This document shows positions 19,743-29,617 of a stretch of 64,000 bases of DNA, one piece after another; position 1 is the stretch's first letter; each line of letters opens with the position of its first letter. Source of the stretch: Chrysophaeum taylorii (taxonomy: Eukaryota; Sar; Pelagophyceae; Pelagomonadales; Pelagomonadaceae); contig JAQMWT010000076.1 in NCBI GenBank assembly GCA_029834535.1, positions 1 through 64,000 of the forward strand. The letters are read 5' to 3'. The notes under the pieces were generated by a model, which had not been told where the DNA came from, did not search any database, and saw only the letters and a list, made by a program, of their open reading frames with translations. Position numbers and translations under genes: made by a program.

Positions 19743-20861
19743 ATGTGGATCTTTTACTTCGTCATCTTCTGGGGTGCATCGCGGGCGTTCTTCGTGCCTG
19801 TCCCCCCGCAGCGGCGGCGGCCAGTGCGTTCGGCGAACAACGACAATGACGCCGCCGCATCCTCGGCCGCCGCAGAGCTGCGAAGGCAAGCGCAGGCCCT
19901 TCGCGAGGAGGCCGCCAAGCTCGAGGCCGCAATGCAGCAGGAGCGCAACGTCGAACTCCAGGCGGAGCTAGACCGTTTTTTCTCCGAGGCCGACGCCGAC
20001 GGCGACGGCGTCGTGACGCTGGAGGAACTCCGCGCGGCGCTTCGGCGGTCGCTCGTCGACGAGAGCGAGAATTCACGCGCCGCCTCCAAGGCTTCCGAGC
20101 TTCTCGATTCCGAGGCGCGGGTGCTGGCCATCCTGCAGGAGCTCGACACCAACGCCGACGGCGTTTTGCAGCGCGAGGAGTTCGTGCCTTTAGCTGATTT
20201 CCGCGCAAAACTCGAACGCGACTACCGCGCCGCGCGCGACGAAGAGCGAGAACAGCAGAGCGCGGCCCTCTTCGACAGAACCGCCGCCGACCGCCTCGAC
20301 GCCTTCGAGAGCGTCGCCAACAAGACATCCCCCCTGACGAACCTCGCCGCCGCTGTGTGCTACCTCCTCCCCACCCTCGACGGCGTCCCCATCGATGCCA
20401 TCGTCACCGCGACCGAGCCCAACCCCTTGACGGCCCTCATCGCCGGCGCCTACGCGACCTACCGCGCCCTCCCCGCGAGCAGCATCGTCGTCTTTCTGAT
20501 TCTTTCGACGGCCGCCGGCAACGCCGCCGCCCCCCGCCTCATCAGATTCGCCGCGAGACACGCGATCATCCTCGACCTCGTCGCCGCCCTCGCACTTCCC
20601 CTTGCCTACCGCTTTACCCCGCCCTCCGTCGAACTCGTCACCGGGGGCCTCTTCGAGCTTGCCGTGGCCACCTGCGTCGTCGCGGCCCTCCTCGGCATCA
20701 ACGCCGATTTCCTGCCTGGGACTGGCACGCTCACGAAGTACTTCATCGACGAGTTCGATGCCAACATCCGCCGTTTCATCGGCAACGCCACGGCGGCCGA
20801 GTTCGGTATGTTCATGACCGCCCTCAAGCCCGACGCCAACGCCACGCGCGACGATAAGTAA
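19743..20861 (+). CDS. plastid-targeted EF-hand protein with Tic20-like membrane domain
   Basis: 372 residues from ATG 19743, three bases after the upstream stop. The first 20 residues are a signal peptide ending GASRA, followed by FFVP; an F right after the cleavage site is the hallmark of plastid presequences in stramenopiles. A short coiled coil (43-80) leads to two canonical EF-hand loops at about 84-95 (DADGDGVVTLEE) and 135-146 (DTNADGVLQREE). From about 190 to 350 lie four hydrophobic segments: LTNLAAAVCYLLPTLDGVPI, the P-A-S-S-I-V-V-F segment, and RLIRFAARHAIILDLVAAL, which resembles the Tic20/Ycf60 block RFNxQQAxLLDI. I infer an envelope protein related to the Tic20 translocon channel with calcium control. 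EF-hands in a Tic20-like protein are unusual to my knowledge. It could instead be only a distant relative. Confidence 0.75.
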   Translation: MWIFYFVIFWGASRAFFVPVPPQRRRPVRSANNDNDAAASSAAAELRRQAQALREEAAKLEAAMQQERNVELQAELDRFFSEADADGDGVVTLEELRAALRRSLVDESENSRAASKASELLDSEARVLAILQELDTNADGVLQREEFVPLADFRAKLERDYRAARDEEREQQSAALFDRTAADRLDAFESVANKTSPLTNLAAAVCYLLPTLDGVPIDAIVTATEPNPLTALIAGAYATYRALPASSIVVFLILSTAAGNAAAPRLIRFAARHAIILDLVAALALPLAYRFTPPSVELVTGGLFELAVATCVVAALLGINADFLPGTGTLTKYFIDEFDANIRRFIGNATAAEFGMFMTALKPDANATRDDK

Positions 20862-20931
20862 CTTAACAGTACTCTCATAAGGGGGTTTTCGTTCACTCAT
20901 CACTGCTCATCATCATCGAAAAGATCGGCCG

Positions 20932-22396
20932 ATGGACGAGTCGTGGGAGATCCGCACCCTGAGCTTGTGCTTGACGGGGGTGGTGGTGGTCCTCGCCGCG
21001 CAACTCGAGCGCGAGGAGGCGGTGGACCAGGTGCGGCTGAAGTTATCGGCCATGTTGCTCGCGTCGGCGTGGGCCGGGCCGCTGACGGTGGTGTCGGGGT
21101 TCTACGCGTTTCCGGGGCGGTGGCGCGCGATCCAGCCGTTTGCCGGGGGCGGGGGGTTCGTGGTCCTCCAGGCCGTCGGATGGATGTTGTACGCGCTGTC
21201 CATGTTCTGCATGTTGGTCGTGTTTGCGAACGCGGCCGTCGTCGCGCAAGACCCGAACGCGGTTCCGTTCGGCGCGTTCATGGCACTCGGGGCCTTCGGC
21301 GCGGCCGCGCAGCTCACGTTGAACGCGAGCGTCGGGCTGTTTAGCGAGGCCGAGTCGCTGAAACCGCCGCCCCGGCCGCGACACGACCAGCGTCGTTCGG
21401 GACCGCTGACGGCGCTGTCGCTGCTGCTCGCGTTCGCCGGACAAGTGCTGTACGTCGCGGCCGACGAGGTCGTCCGCGAGAGCGCCGCGCGGTGGCTCTC
21501 TCCCGTGTTCGCAGACTGGTTCTGGCACGTGGGCGCCGCGGCCGCGCCGGTCCTGGTCGCGTGCGGCGCGGCGTCCCACGGCCTCGCGGGCGTCGTCACG
21601 CACGTCGTCCACGGCCGCGTCGCCAAGGGCGCCGCGTATCGCGCGTGGATGCCCTTCGAGGGCGGGAGCCGGTTCGTGCTGCTCCAGGCCCTCGCCTGGA
21701 CCCTCTTCGGCATCGAGTGCGACGTCCTCCTCGCCGTCTCGGCGAGCCTCCTCGCGAGAGTGGCCGGCCTGCCGGCGGCGCTCGGCTTTTGCGGTCTGGT
21801 CGCGAACGTTGTCCTCCTCGGCGCGCTCGACCAGTTCGAGCCCTCGGACCGCGGCCCCTCGATCCGGGTGCTGTGCGGCGGTCCCGAGCGCGTCGTGGCC
21901 GCGCTCTTCGTCGCGCTCTCGACCCTCGCCTTTGCCTTGGGCGCCTCGACCCGCTGGAGCCGAAGGGCCCGCGCCCCGGCGGCCTACGTCATGGCGACCG
22001 TGCTGGCGCACCTCGCGCCCCCCCTCGCGCACGCCGGCGGCGCCCGCACCATCCACGCCTACTCCCTCGTCATGGTCGGCCAGGGCGGCCCCAGCTTCGT
22101 CATTGCCCAGGGCTGCGGCTGGATGCTCTACGCCTTTTCGGTCCTCGCGAGCGCCATCGCCGCCGCCAATCCGCGAGTCTGGGACGCGCCTCGCGACAGC
22201 AACTACGGCGCCCTCATGCGCGCGGCTGCACCCCTCGCCGTCCTCTCCTCGGCCCTCCTCGTCGCGAGCGTCGGCCTCTTCGACGACCACACGACCCCCG
22301 GAGGTCGTCGTATCAAAGAAGATCAACGACACCGTCGCGACGCGCCGGCCTCGAGGTCCTCGTCGACGATCGACTCCTCGTCGTCGGCGGGGCTGA

Positions 22397-22433
<37 letters not shown>

Positions 22434-24929
22434 GAAACCAGCGGTGGTCCTCGCCCCATCGCGCCTCGAGGCCTCCGCTCCGACCACTGCGGCGACGACG
22501 CGCGCCTGGCGCGTGCACTGCGACTCGCGTTTGCTGGCGGGCGCCGCCGCCGACGTCCGTCGCGAGAGCCGCCGCGAGAAGCGGCGAGAGGAGCGCAAGC
22601 TCGCGGCCGCGCGCGCCCTCCAGACGAGGACCACCGCCCGCGACACCTGCGCCGAGATCGCCAGGCTCCGCGGGCTGGCCAAGGTGCCGGCCGTCGTCGC
22701 GCTTCTCGAGGCGGCCGAGACGGCCCTCGCCAAGGACGCGCCGCCCGACAACAACGTTGCGTTCGAAGACGACGACGAGTCGGACGAGGAGGAGGAGTCG
22801 GACGACGAGGCGGCCAGAACCACCGAAACGCCGTTGTCCCCTCGCAGCAGCAGTCCCACCACCATTCCGGCAAAGGATAGTAATTACTCGGAGGCGGTCG
22901 ACGCGCCGCCACACCACCGGCGGCTGGTGCTGGCGCGGGACCTGGACGCGACCGCGTCGCCGTTCGCGTCGAGGTCGCGAGCACTCCGTTTCTGCGCCGA
23001 CGCGGCCTCGCTCTTCGCGGCGCCGCTCGCGTCGCTCGCCGGAATCGCGCTCTTCGCGGGGGCCGACCTCGCTGGCGGCAAGGACGACGCGAGGCTCCTC
23101 AGCCCGGCGCTGGCACTGTGCGCGTTCGCCGCGACCTTCGTCTCGGCGCCGCTCCAGTTCCACCTCGAGCGCCGCTTTCCCGCGCGGCGTTCCGGCCTCC
23201 AGTTTCGGCGCCGGTTCGTCGCCCTGCGGCTCGTCGCGCTCGCCGCGTGGTCCTTCGCCGTGCTCGTCGCCCTCGCCGCCCTCATCCGCTACACGGCCTG
23301 CAGCGGCTGCGCGCTCGCGCTCTCGATCGGACGCCGCGTCGGCGGCTCGGTCGTGAGATCGCCGCTCGGCGCGTGCGGCTGGGGCGGCGTCGCCATGCAG
23401 CTCGCCGTCCTCGTCTGCGCGCCGCCCGCCGATTCCCTCGAGGCTGCGGTGGACCTCATCAAGCGCCGCCGCCAGGAGAAAAAGCTCCGCCCCTCCAAGA
23501 TGTTTTTTGCGCGTCCGCGAGAAGAATTTCAAGAGGAGCCTCCGCCCAAGCTGCTGTCGCTCGTCCCGGAGGACGCGTGGCGGTTCGTCGAGGACCGGCT
23601 TACGGCGGCCGACCTCGTGTCTCTCTCGATGGCCGCCAAGCGCCTCCAGTGGTGCGCCGCCTACGCGCGCGCCGCGCGCTGGCGACGGCTCTTCGCGACG
23701 CGCGCCGCGCGCGCCAAAGTCGCCGAGCGACGCGACGCGCGCCGCTGCCGCCGCGCGTTTCCGATCGACCGCGTCTCCACGCCGCCGCGCGGCGGCGTGG
23801 GTGCCGCGCTCCTCGGGATCACCGACGCGTACCGGTCTTACTGGCGCTCCTTGGAGGTTGCGCTCTCCTCGCCTATCGAAGAAGAGGAATCGCGCCGCTA
23901 CGTCGAGGGTTTCTTCGACGCGAACGTCGACTCGCAGCACGTGACGACGCGGCGCGAGCTCCGCCGGCGCGTGCACGCCGTAATCGCGACGCGATCCCGG
24001 GCCTTCGCCTGGAAGCTCGCCTGCGTGCTCCACGAGCGCGGCGCCCCCCTCGTCCGGTGCGCGTCGTGCGGCGAGGTCGACCTCGGCGACGCGTCCAAGG
24101 AGTTCGTCGCGCCCTGCCGGCGCTGCGGCGTCGCGAGCTGCGCGCATCGCGGCTGCGTCGAGCGCGACCTCGGCATCTCCGCCTCCCACGGCCTCGTCTG
24201 GGGACCCGCCGACGCCCCCCTGGACGCGTCGCGGCGGCGCCTCGCGTGCTCCTCGTGCGGCCGCGCGCTCGAGCCCGCGACCCGACCTCCGCGCGGCCCG
24301 CTCGAGCTCGCCCTGCTTCTTGCCAAGGACTTTAGACGCGTTCTCGCCGTTTCGGCCACCTGCCTCGCCAAGTGGCTCGTCGCCGTCTTTGTCGTCGCCG
24401 CCCTCGACCATTTTATCGCGAGAAGGTGCGCCGATACGACGACGCCGCGATCCGATTCTTGGCACCGGAAAATGCTCTCGACCTTCGCGAACCGCCCGGC
24501 CTTCGTCTGGTACCTCCTCCAACAGACGCTGCTCCTCGAGTTGTTCTTCTCGCGCCGCTTCTCGGCCGTCGTCACCCGCCTCTGGACCCTCGCCACACGC
24601 AACGGCGTTCGCTTCTACCTCCGACTCTACTTATTCTACGTCGCCGCGTCTCTCGTCCTCGTCCTCGCCTTCTCGCCCTTACCACCGATGTTGTTCGCCT
24701 CGTCATCCTGTGCCACTCCTCCTCCTCCTCCTCCTCGATCCTCCTTCGCCGCCGACTTCGTCGCCGCACTTTTCGCCGCCGTCGCGTAAGTTTGCTGACT
24801 TTGTTGTCGAAAATAATACCCGTTCGCAGCTGGGCCACGCTCCTCGTCTACGCCGCCGTCTCGTGTCCGTGTATCTACCTCTTCGTGCGCACGCAGTACG
24901 CCGTCCTCACCGTCGCCGACCACTTTTAG
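20932..24929 (+). CDS. polytopic membrane protein with F-box-like and RING-CH domains, 44-nt intron
   Basis: Exon 1 is 20932-24785; a 44-nt intron 24786-24829 (GTAAGT...TTCGCAG) joins GC to C in frame with exon 2, 24830-24929, giving 1317 residues. Three similar membrane modules occupy the N-terminal 480 residues, each with a core like FVxxQxxxWxLY/F (FVVLQAVGWMLY near 73, FVLLQALAWTLF near 246, FVIAQGCGWMLY near 387). A poly-Ala run and acidic linkers follow, then more membrane segments (about 690-840). An F-box-like segment lies at about 872-920 (LLSLVPEDAWRFVEDRLTAA). A RING-CH-like zinc site lies at about 1041-1110 (CASC, APCRRCGVASCAHRGCVERD, CSSC), followed by four hydrophobic segments to the C-terminus. 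RING-CH plus membrane helices is typical of MARCH ubiquitin ligases of ER or endosomes; I infer such a ligase. Same strand as the three genes before it, 70 bp apart. Confidence 0.7.
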
Positions 24930-25073
24930 GGCTGCGTGCGTGCGAATAATGCTTCTCTCCTCGCAGCCGCACTTTCGTATTATTTTCGAGGATGATAAGC
25001 GGGCACCCCCGGTCACTCACCACGTGCTCGTCAATCAATCGACTACCACACGCAGTAATAATATCTAACCACA

Positions 25074-26393
25074 TCAGTGCGGCTGCACGGTGGTGATGCC
25101 GCCAGTGAGAGCCCAGATGAGAAAGGTCGTGGTCACTAGAAAGGCCAGAAGAGGAACGTCCTCGGGGGACAAGGAAAAAAGCTGTTGTTGTTGTTGTTGT
25201 TGTTGTTGTTGGGGAGACCGGCCGTAGTAGTCAACGGGCGCGTCCCAGTCGAGGGGCCGCGGCCTCTTGACGAAGAAGCTCTCGAGGGGCCCGGGTTCGA
25301 CGCGGTTTTGTTTCCGGAGCGCGGCGACCTTTTCTTCGTCGTTTTGGTCGATTGGCGCGCTTTCGATCGCGCGGAGGCAGGCAGCGACGCTCGAGGTATC
25401 TTGGGGGGTGGTGGTGTTCAAAAAATAGGCGACGAGGGCCTCGAGAGCGGCGGCGTTCCGCTTGAGAATGAGATGGGCCTGAAGCGCGGCCCAGCGCGCG
25501 AGCTCGAGCTGGTCTTCGGAGGCGAGATTCGTCGAGTCGAAAATCGCCTGAAGCTGGAGCAGGTCGGCCGCGCCACCCTCGGCGTCCCCGAACTCTTCGA
25601 CCTCGCTCATGATGCCGGCGAGCGAGACGATGGCGAGGGCCTCGACGGGGGCGTTCGATGCAACGTAGCGCGCGTCTCGGCCGGCCGCGCCGAGCGCTCG
25701 CCTCTGCTCCTCGCGCAGATCGTGGAAGGCGACCGCCGCGGCCGCGGGGTTGACCGAGATTGAGGCCGGCGGAAGCCCCAGCACGTATCCAGCCACGACG
25801 TGGCCCGCTTCGTGGCGTGCGAGGCGCGCGCGATAGGCGGGAAGGTACGTCGCGTACGCCGCCGTGAGCGCGCGCTGGAATTCCTCGGGCAACGCGATCC
25901 CCAACAACAGCGCGCCGAAGGGCGCGAAGCAAAACCCCTGTACCACCACGAACCGCACGATGTCCGGCACGAAGGTCAACGAGACCTGCGCGGCGAGCGC
26001 CGAGACTGCCGCGCTCGCGACGATTCCCCCCATGAGCGTCGCGAGCTTCTCGACCTGCTGGCCGCCGTAGACGCCAAAGGCATCCGCCACGTCGCGCGCT
26101 CTCGTGGTAGTCTCGAGCTGCGAGAGCGACACCTTGTACTGCGGCTGGAGCTTGGCGGACCGAAACAGACGCACGAAGCCCGACGCTTGGAGCTTCTCGA
26201 GCGCGAGATCGGCTTCGGTACGCGACGTGGCGGCGTCCAACTTGGACCACAGCACCTCCTCGTCGACGGCCGAGGAAGTCGCCGCCGCGAATCGCACCGA
26301 GGGCCATCGTCGTCGGACCTGATGGTGCTGGTGCCAGGCACCGCCGACACCAAGAAGAAGAACCCAGCACAACATCATAGCCTGACGTGGCAT
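25074..26393 (-). CDS. plastid M41-like zinc protease without AAA domain
   Basis: 439 residues from ATG at 26393 (MPRQAMMLCWVLLLGVGGAW). The frame extends further up, but that part overlaps the divergent neighbour. The leader ends GGA followed by W, compatible with a plastid presequence. The catalytic part contains ARHEAGHVVAGYVLGLP (HExxH) near residue 200, and further on IVSLAGIMSEVEEFGDAEGG with an AADLLQLQAIF helix, as in FtsH-type M41 peptidases, where the downstream D ligates zinc. The AAA ATPase is absent. Plants have similar chloroplast proteins. A membrane pair (LMGGIVASAAVSALAAQVSL, FCFAPFGALLLGIALP) precedes HExxH, and a Gln run (Q10) and a C-terminal membrane segment (PLLAFLVTTTFLIWALTGG) follow. 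Its ATG overlaps that of the divergent gene. Confidence 0.8.
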   Translation of the reverse strand: MPRQAMMLCWVLLLGVGGAWHQHHQVRRRWPSVRFAAATSSAVDEEVLWSKLDAATSRTEADLALEKLQASGFVRLFRSAKLQPQYKVSLSQLETTTRARDVADAFGVYGGQQVEKLATLMGGIVASAAVSALAAQVSLTFVPDIVRFVVVQGFCFAPFGALLLGIALPEEFQRALTAAYATYLPAYRARLARHEAGHVVAGYVLGLPPASISVNPAAAAVAFHDLREEQRRALGAAGRDARYVASNAPVEALAIVSLAGIMSEVEEFGDAEGGAADLLQLQAIFDSTNLASEDQLELARWAALQAHLILKRNAAALEALVAYFLNTTTPQDTSSVAACLRAIESAPIDQNDEEKVAALRKQNRVEPGPLESFFVKRPRPLDWDAPVDYYGRSPQQQQQQQQQQLFSLSPEDVPLLAFLVTTTFLIWALTGGITTVQPH

Positions 26394-27435
26394 GATTCTA
26401 TCCTCGCTGCTGCTGCTGACCCTCGTCGTCGAGCGCAACAACGGCCTCGTCATCGAACGGGGTCTGCGGCTCGGCCAGACCAACCTGTATTCGCCAATCC
26501 CGCTCGGCGTCGGCACCTGGGCCTGGGGGAACAAGCTCCTCTGGGGCTACGACGAGACGCAGGACGAGCTCATCAAGGATACGTGGAAGGCCGCAGTGGA
26601 TGGCGGCGTGTCGTTCTTCGACACGGGCGACTCCTACGGCACCGGGAAACTCGAGGGCCGCGCCGAAGTGTTGCTCGGCGAGTGCCGCCGCCGCCGCGAC
26701 AGACGACGCCGCGGGCTCGCGTACGGCACAAAACTCGCGGTGTATCCGTGGCGACAGTCGGCGGACTCGTTCGTCGACGCGCTCCGCGCCTCGCTCGGCC
26801 GCTTCCAGCTCGACAAGGTCGAGATCGCGCAGGCCCATTGGAGCGCCGCGAACTACTTCCCGTCGCAGGACCGCGCCTTACTCGAGGGGCTCGCGCGCTG
26901 CTACGAGCTCGACCTCTGCGATTCGGTCGGGCTCTCGAATTTTGGGCCCAAGACCCTCGCCAAAGCGGCCGCCTTTTTCGCGGACCGCGGCGTCCCGGTC
27001 GCCGTCGACCAAGTCCAGTTTTCTCTCCTCTCGACGCAACCCGAGCAGACCGGTCTCTTAGACGCGTGTCGCGACCTCGGCATCACGCCCGTCGCGTATA
27101 GTCCGCTCGCGCTCGGGGCCCTCGCCGCGTCCGACAATAAGCCCGCCGGCCCCCGCGGCTTTCTCTTCGACCAGGTCTTGCCCGGGGCGACCCGCCTTAC
27201 CGGTCTCCTGCGCGACATCGGAAAATCGCGTCGAAAAACGCCCGCGCAGGTGGCCCTCAATTGGACGATATGCAAGGGCTGTCTGCCGATCGTCGGCGCC
27301 CGTTCGCCGGAACGAATGAGACAAAACCTCGGCGCCTGCGGCTGGCGCCTCTCGGACGCCGAGGTTGGTGCTTTGGACGACGCTGCCCGAGCTGCCAAGA
27401 AAAAGGCCACCCAGAACATCTTCATGACATCCTAG
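26392..27435 (+). CDS. aldo-keto reductase, plastid pyridoxal reductase (PLR1)-like
   Basis: 347 residues. It begins with a short hydrophobic leader (MILSSLLLLTLVV), then the AKR core: LGVGTWAWGNKLLWGY, FFDTGDSYGTGKLEGRAEVL (catalytic Asp and Tyr), GTKLAVYPWR (Lys), AQAHWSAANYF (His), PVAYSPLALGAL, and the NADPH-site GCLPIVGARSPERMRQNLGA. Motif order and the ending KKKATQNIFMTS follow plant chloroplast pyridoxal reductase closely, as far as I remember it, which reduces pyridoxal to pyridoxine with NADPH in vitamin B6 salvage. Other chloroplast AKRs of the same class remain possible. The start codon ATG (26392-26394) overlaps the start of the M41-like gene on the other strand; a downstream start is possible. 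32 bp separate its stop from the next same-strand gene. Confidence 0.85.
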   Translation: MILSSLLLLTLVVERNNGLVIERGLRLGQTNLYSPIPLGVGTWAWGNKLLWGYDETQDELIKDTWKAAVDGGVSFFDTGDSYGTGKLEGRAEVLLGECRRRRDRRRRGLAYGTKLAVYPWRQSADSFVDALRASLGRFQLDKVEIAQAHWSAANYFPSQDRALLEGLARCYELDLCDSVGLSNFGPKTLAKAAAFFADRGVPVAVDQVQFSLLSTQPEQTGLLDACRDLGITPVAYSPLALGALAASDNKPAGPRGFLFDQVLPGATRLTGLLRDIGKSRRKTPAQVALNWTICKGCLPIVGARSPERMRQNLGACGWRLSDAEVGALDDAARAAKKKATQNIFMTS

Positions 27436-27467
27436 CCCGTCGAGTCTACGACTCCCTTACCCTAGAG

Positions 27468-28226
27468 ATGATCCTTTCGTTGTTGGTCATGGTCGCACCG
27501 TCGTACTTACGGCGGCGCGGCCAGGCAACTAAGGCTCAAAAACGAGCGTTGCGGGAGCTGTGGCCCACGTACGGCATCGACCTTGCAACGCGGTCTCATG
27601 TGAACGCGCGGGCGCCGCTGAATTGCACCCGCACCTTCGGTCGCGACGCGCCCCTCATACTCGACGTTGGCCACGGCCACGGCGAGAGTATCGTTGCCTT
27701 GAGTCGAACGTTTCCGACCTGCAACATCCTCGGCTGTGAGGTTCACGTGCCGAGTATCGGCGCGACCCTGCTCCGGCTCGACGAGGAAGGCCTGCCCAAC
27801 GTCAAGCTCGTCCGCGCCGACGTTTTCGAGCTGCTCACCACCTACGTCGGCGTCGTTTCGGCGTGTTTTTGCGGGTTCCCCGATCCCTTCCCTGGCGCGA
27901 GCCCTTCATCGCTCGCACGCAAACTCATCCGACCCGCCTTTGCCGATCTCGTAGCTGCTCGATACGTGCCGTTCGCCGAAACCCTGCCGCCAGTTTCCAT
28001 CGCAACGGATGATGGGGCCTACGCCGCGCACGCGCGAGTGGTCTTCGATAAAGCCGGCTGGACCGAGCTCGAAGTCACCAACCGACCCGAACAGCGACCG
28101 CCGTGGCGGCCCATCTCCAAGTACGAGAGAAAAGCTATTGACGCGTCGCGCGTCGTCTGGGATCTCGGCTTCGCCCCCTCCTATGTGCGACGACACAGCC
28201 TCATACCTCACCCCGACTGCCGATGA
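27468..28226 (+). CDS. TrmB-like tRNA (guanine-N7)-methyltransferase, divergent
   Basis: 252 residues from ATG 27468 (MILSLLVMVAPSYLRRRG). The SAM-binding core is clear: LILDVGHGHGESIVALSRTF (motif I, in place of EIGxGxG), GCEVHVPSIGATLLRL, GLPNVKLVRADVFELL, and the TrmB signature FPDPFP near residue 145. After FPDPFP, canonical TrmB has a KKRHxKRR stretch; here it is GASPSSLARKLIRPAF, so the tRNA-contacting motif is changed. The late ELEVTNRPEQRPP segment resembles the family C-terminus. The family makes m7G46 in tRNA. The replaced motif leaves substrate uncertain. It is the third gene in the 25-28 kb block and reads on from the AKR gene. Confidence 0.75.
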   Translation: MILSLLVMVAPSYLRRRGQATKAQKRALRELWPTYGIDLATRSHVNARAPLNCTRTFGRDAPLILDVGHGHGESIVALSRTFPTCNILGCEVHVPSIGATLLRLDEEGLPNVKLVRADVFELLTTYVGVVSACFCGFPDPFPGASPSSLARKLIRPAFADLVAARYVPFAETLPPVSIATDDGAYAAHARVVFDKAGWTELEVTNRPEQRPPWRPISKYERKAIDASRVVWDLGFAPSYVRRHSLIPHPDCR

Positions 28227-29617
28227 CCCCCGGCGCTTGCTTGTTTGATCCGCGCAGCGGGTCAGGGAGTGGGCGTTGCTTAGTTTGATCGTCGTAACTC
28301 CTCAATGCCCCTGAGCGTCGTCATGACCTTCCGCATGAGCGACAAAGACCGACCACGTGGTTGCACCGTGCCTGTAAAAATAAGCTCGAAGCGTGTGTCG
28401 CTTGCGCTTGTGCATGTATGACTCGTGCATGAATCCATATGGGTGCTTCGGCTTTCGCCGTTACACGCCTGCGCGTCGGTTCAAGGGCCTGGAACAAAGA
28501 ATCCTCGTGGCATCGGCCTCGTCCGATGGAACGACTTTTACGAGCCCGAAATGCGTGTATCCTCGTTTCCGTGTCGGTTGGGCCGTAGAGTCGTCGTCGT
28601 CGTCGTCGTCGTCGTCGTCTGGAAGAGATGGCCGGGTTTAAGAGCTCGAAACGCGTTTTTGAGCCTCGGCACACTGTAGGGTCCGAGGATGGATGACGTC
28701 ATTCACAGTATCCCCTAACACTCCCCCCAAACCTCCGCCTAAATCTAACAATACATGCCGCGTTTCGCTTAATTGACGTTCAGCCTACAATGCTGTAAAA
28801 TCCCAAATGTAGGTTTCTCGGACAATTAATAGGTATAATAATATAACGCTACCATGACCAGGACGGGCAAGCCATCGTTCGCGAAAAAGACGTTGTTCGA
28901 CGTGAACTTGGTGACGCGGAGAACGAGAGATATGTCTTGCCTCGAATCGCTTGCGACGCGCCTTAAAGGCGTCAAGCCCTTCTTCTTCTTCTTCGCCAAT
29001 CACAATATCAACGAATATTGCCAGGCCAATGGCAACGCTCCCGGCAGGCCCAAGCCTGGTTTGGTAGGTCCAGCGGAGCCTGCCTCCGTGTTGGCTCGGC
29101 TTACTCAGACCGTCCTAGCTAGGGTACCGACCACACCTCATGTCCTCTTCAGTCGCGCCGGCAGTTTCGACGCCATCGAGGAAGCGGACGGACTATGAAG
29201 GCAGCTTGCGTGTGTCGCCGGTGATACAATTCACTTATTTGGAACTCATTCGTCAGTCAGCCTCTGTGGTCATATTTTGCATCGCACTCCGCGCGAATCC
29301 TGGCTTCTCACCTTTTCCACGACTTCCCCCACTTTTTTTTGATTTCTAGTAGGAAAGTGACGAAGGGAGGACTTGCGGTTTCATATTTTTACCCAGACCC
29401 GCGATCCACGAGCCGAATTACTGGCGGGCGGCGTCCCCATCCCTGATAAACTATCGACATCTCCCTCTCGAAGAAAGATGCGCCGTATTTATTATTCATT
29501 GGACGCAATGATTGATTGGACCCGCATACTTCTTAGCTAACGGGACACATTGCCCAACGGTACGTAGTATCTGGTGTGGAGATTTCTGGACACGACCGTT
29601 GACTTTGAAGGCGCGCG
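28227..29617. other. gene-poor stretch
   Basis: No convincing gene is seen. A (GTC)n run lies at 28592-28620 and an AT-rich segment at 28730-28850. A 114-codon plus frame (28854-29198) lacks recognisable features, and an overlapping antisense frame is equally long, so I do not call it. Confidence 0.4.

Noticed and set aside
21043-24522. 1159-codon minus-strand frame opposite the F-box/RING-CH gene
   Set aside because: R/G/E-rich composition typical of the antisense of GC-rich coding sequence; the plus strand has clear domains.
28854-29198. 114-codon plus-strand frame
   Set aside because: Phe run from a TTC repeat, no features, and an equally long antisense frame.
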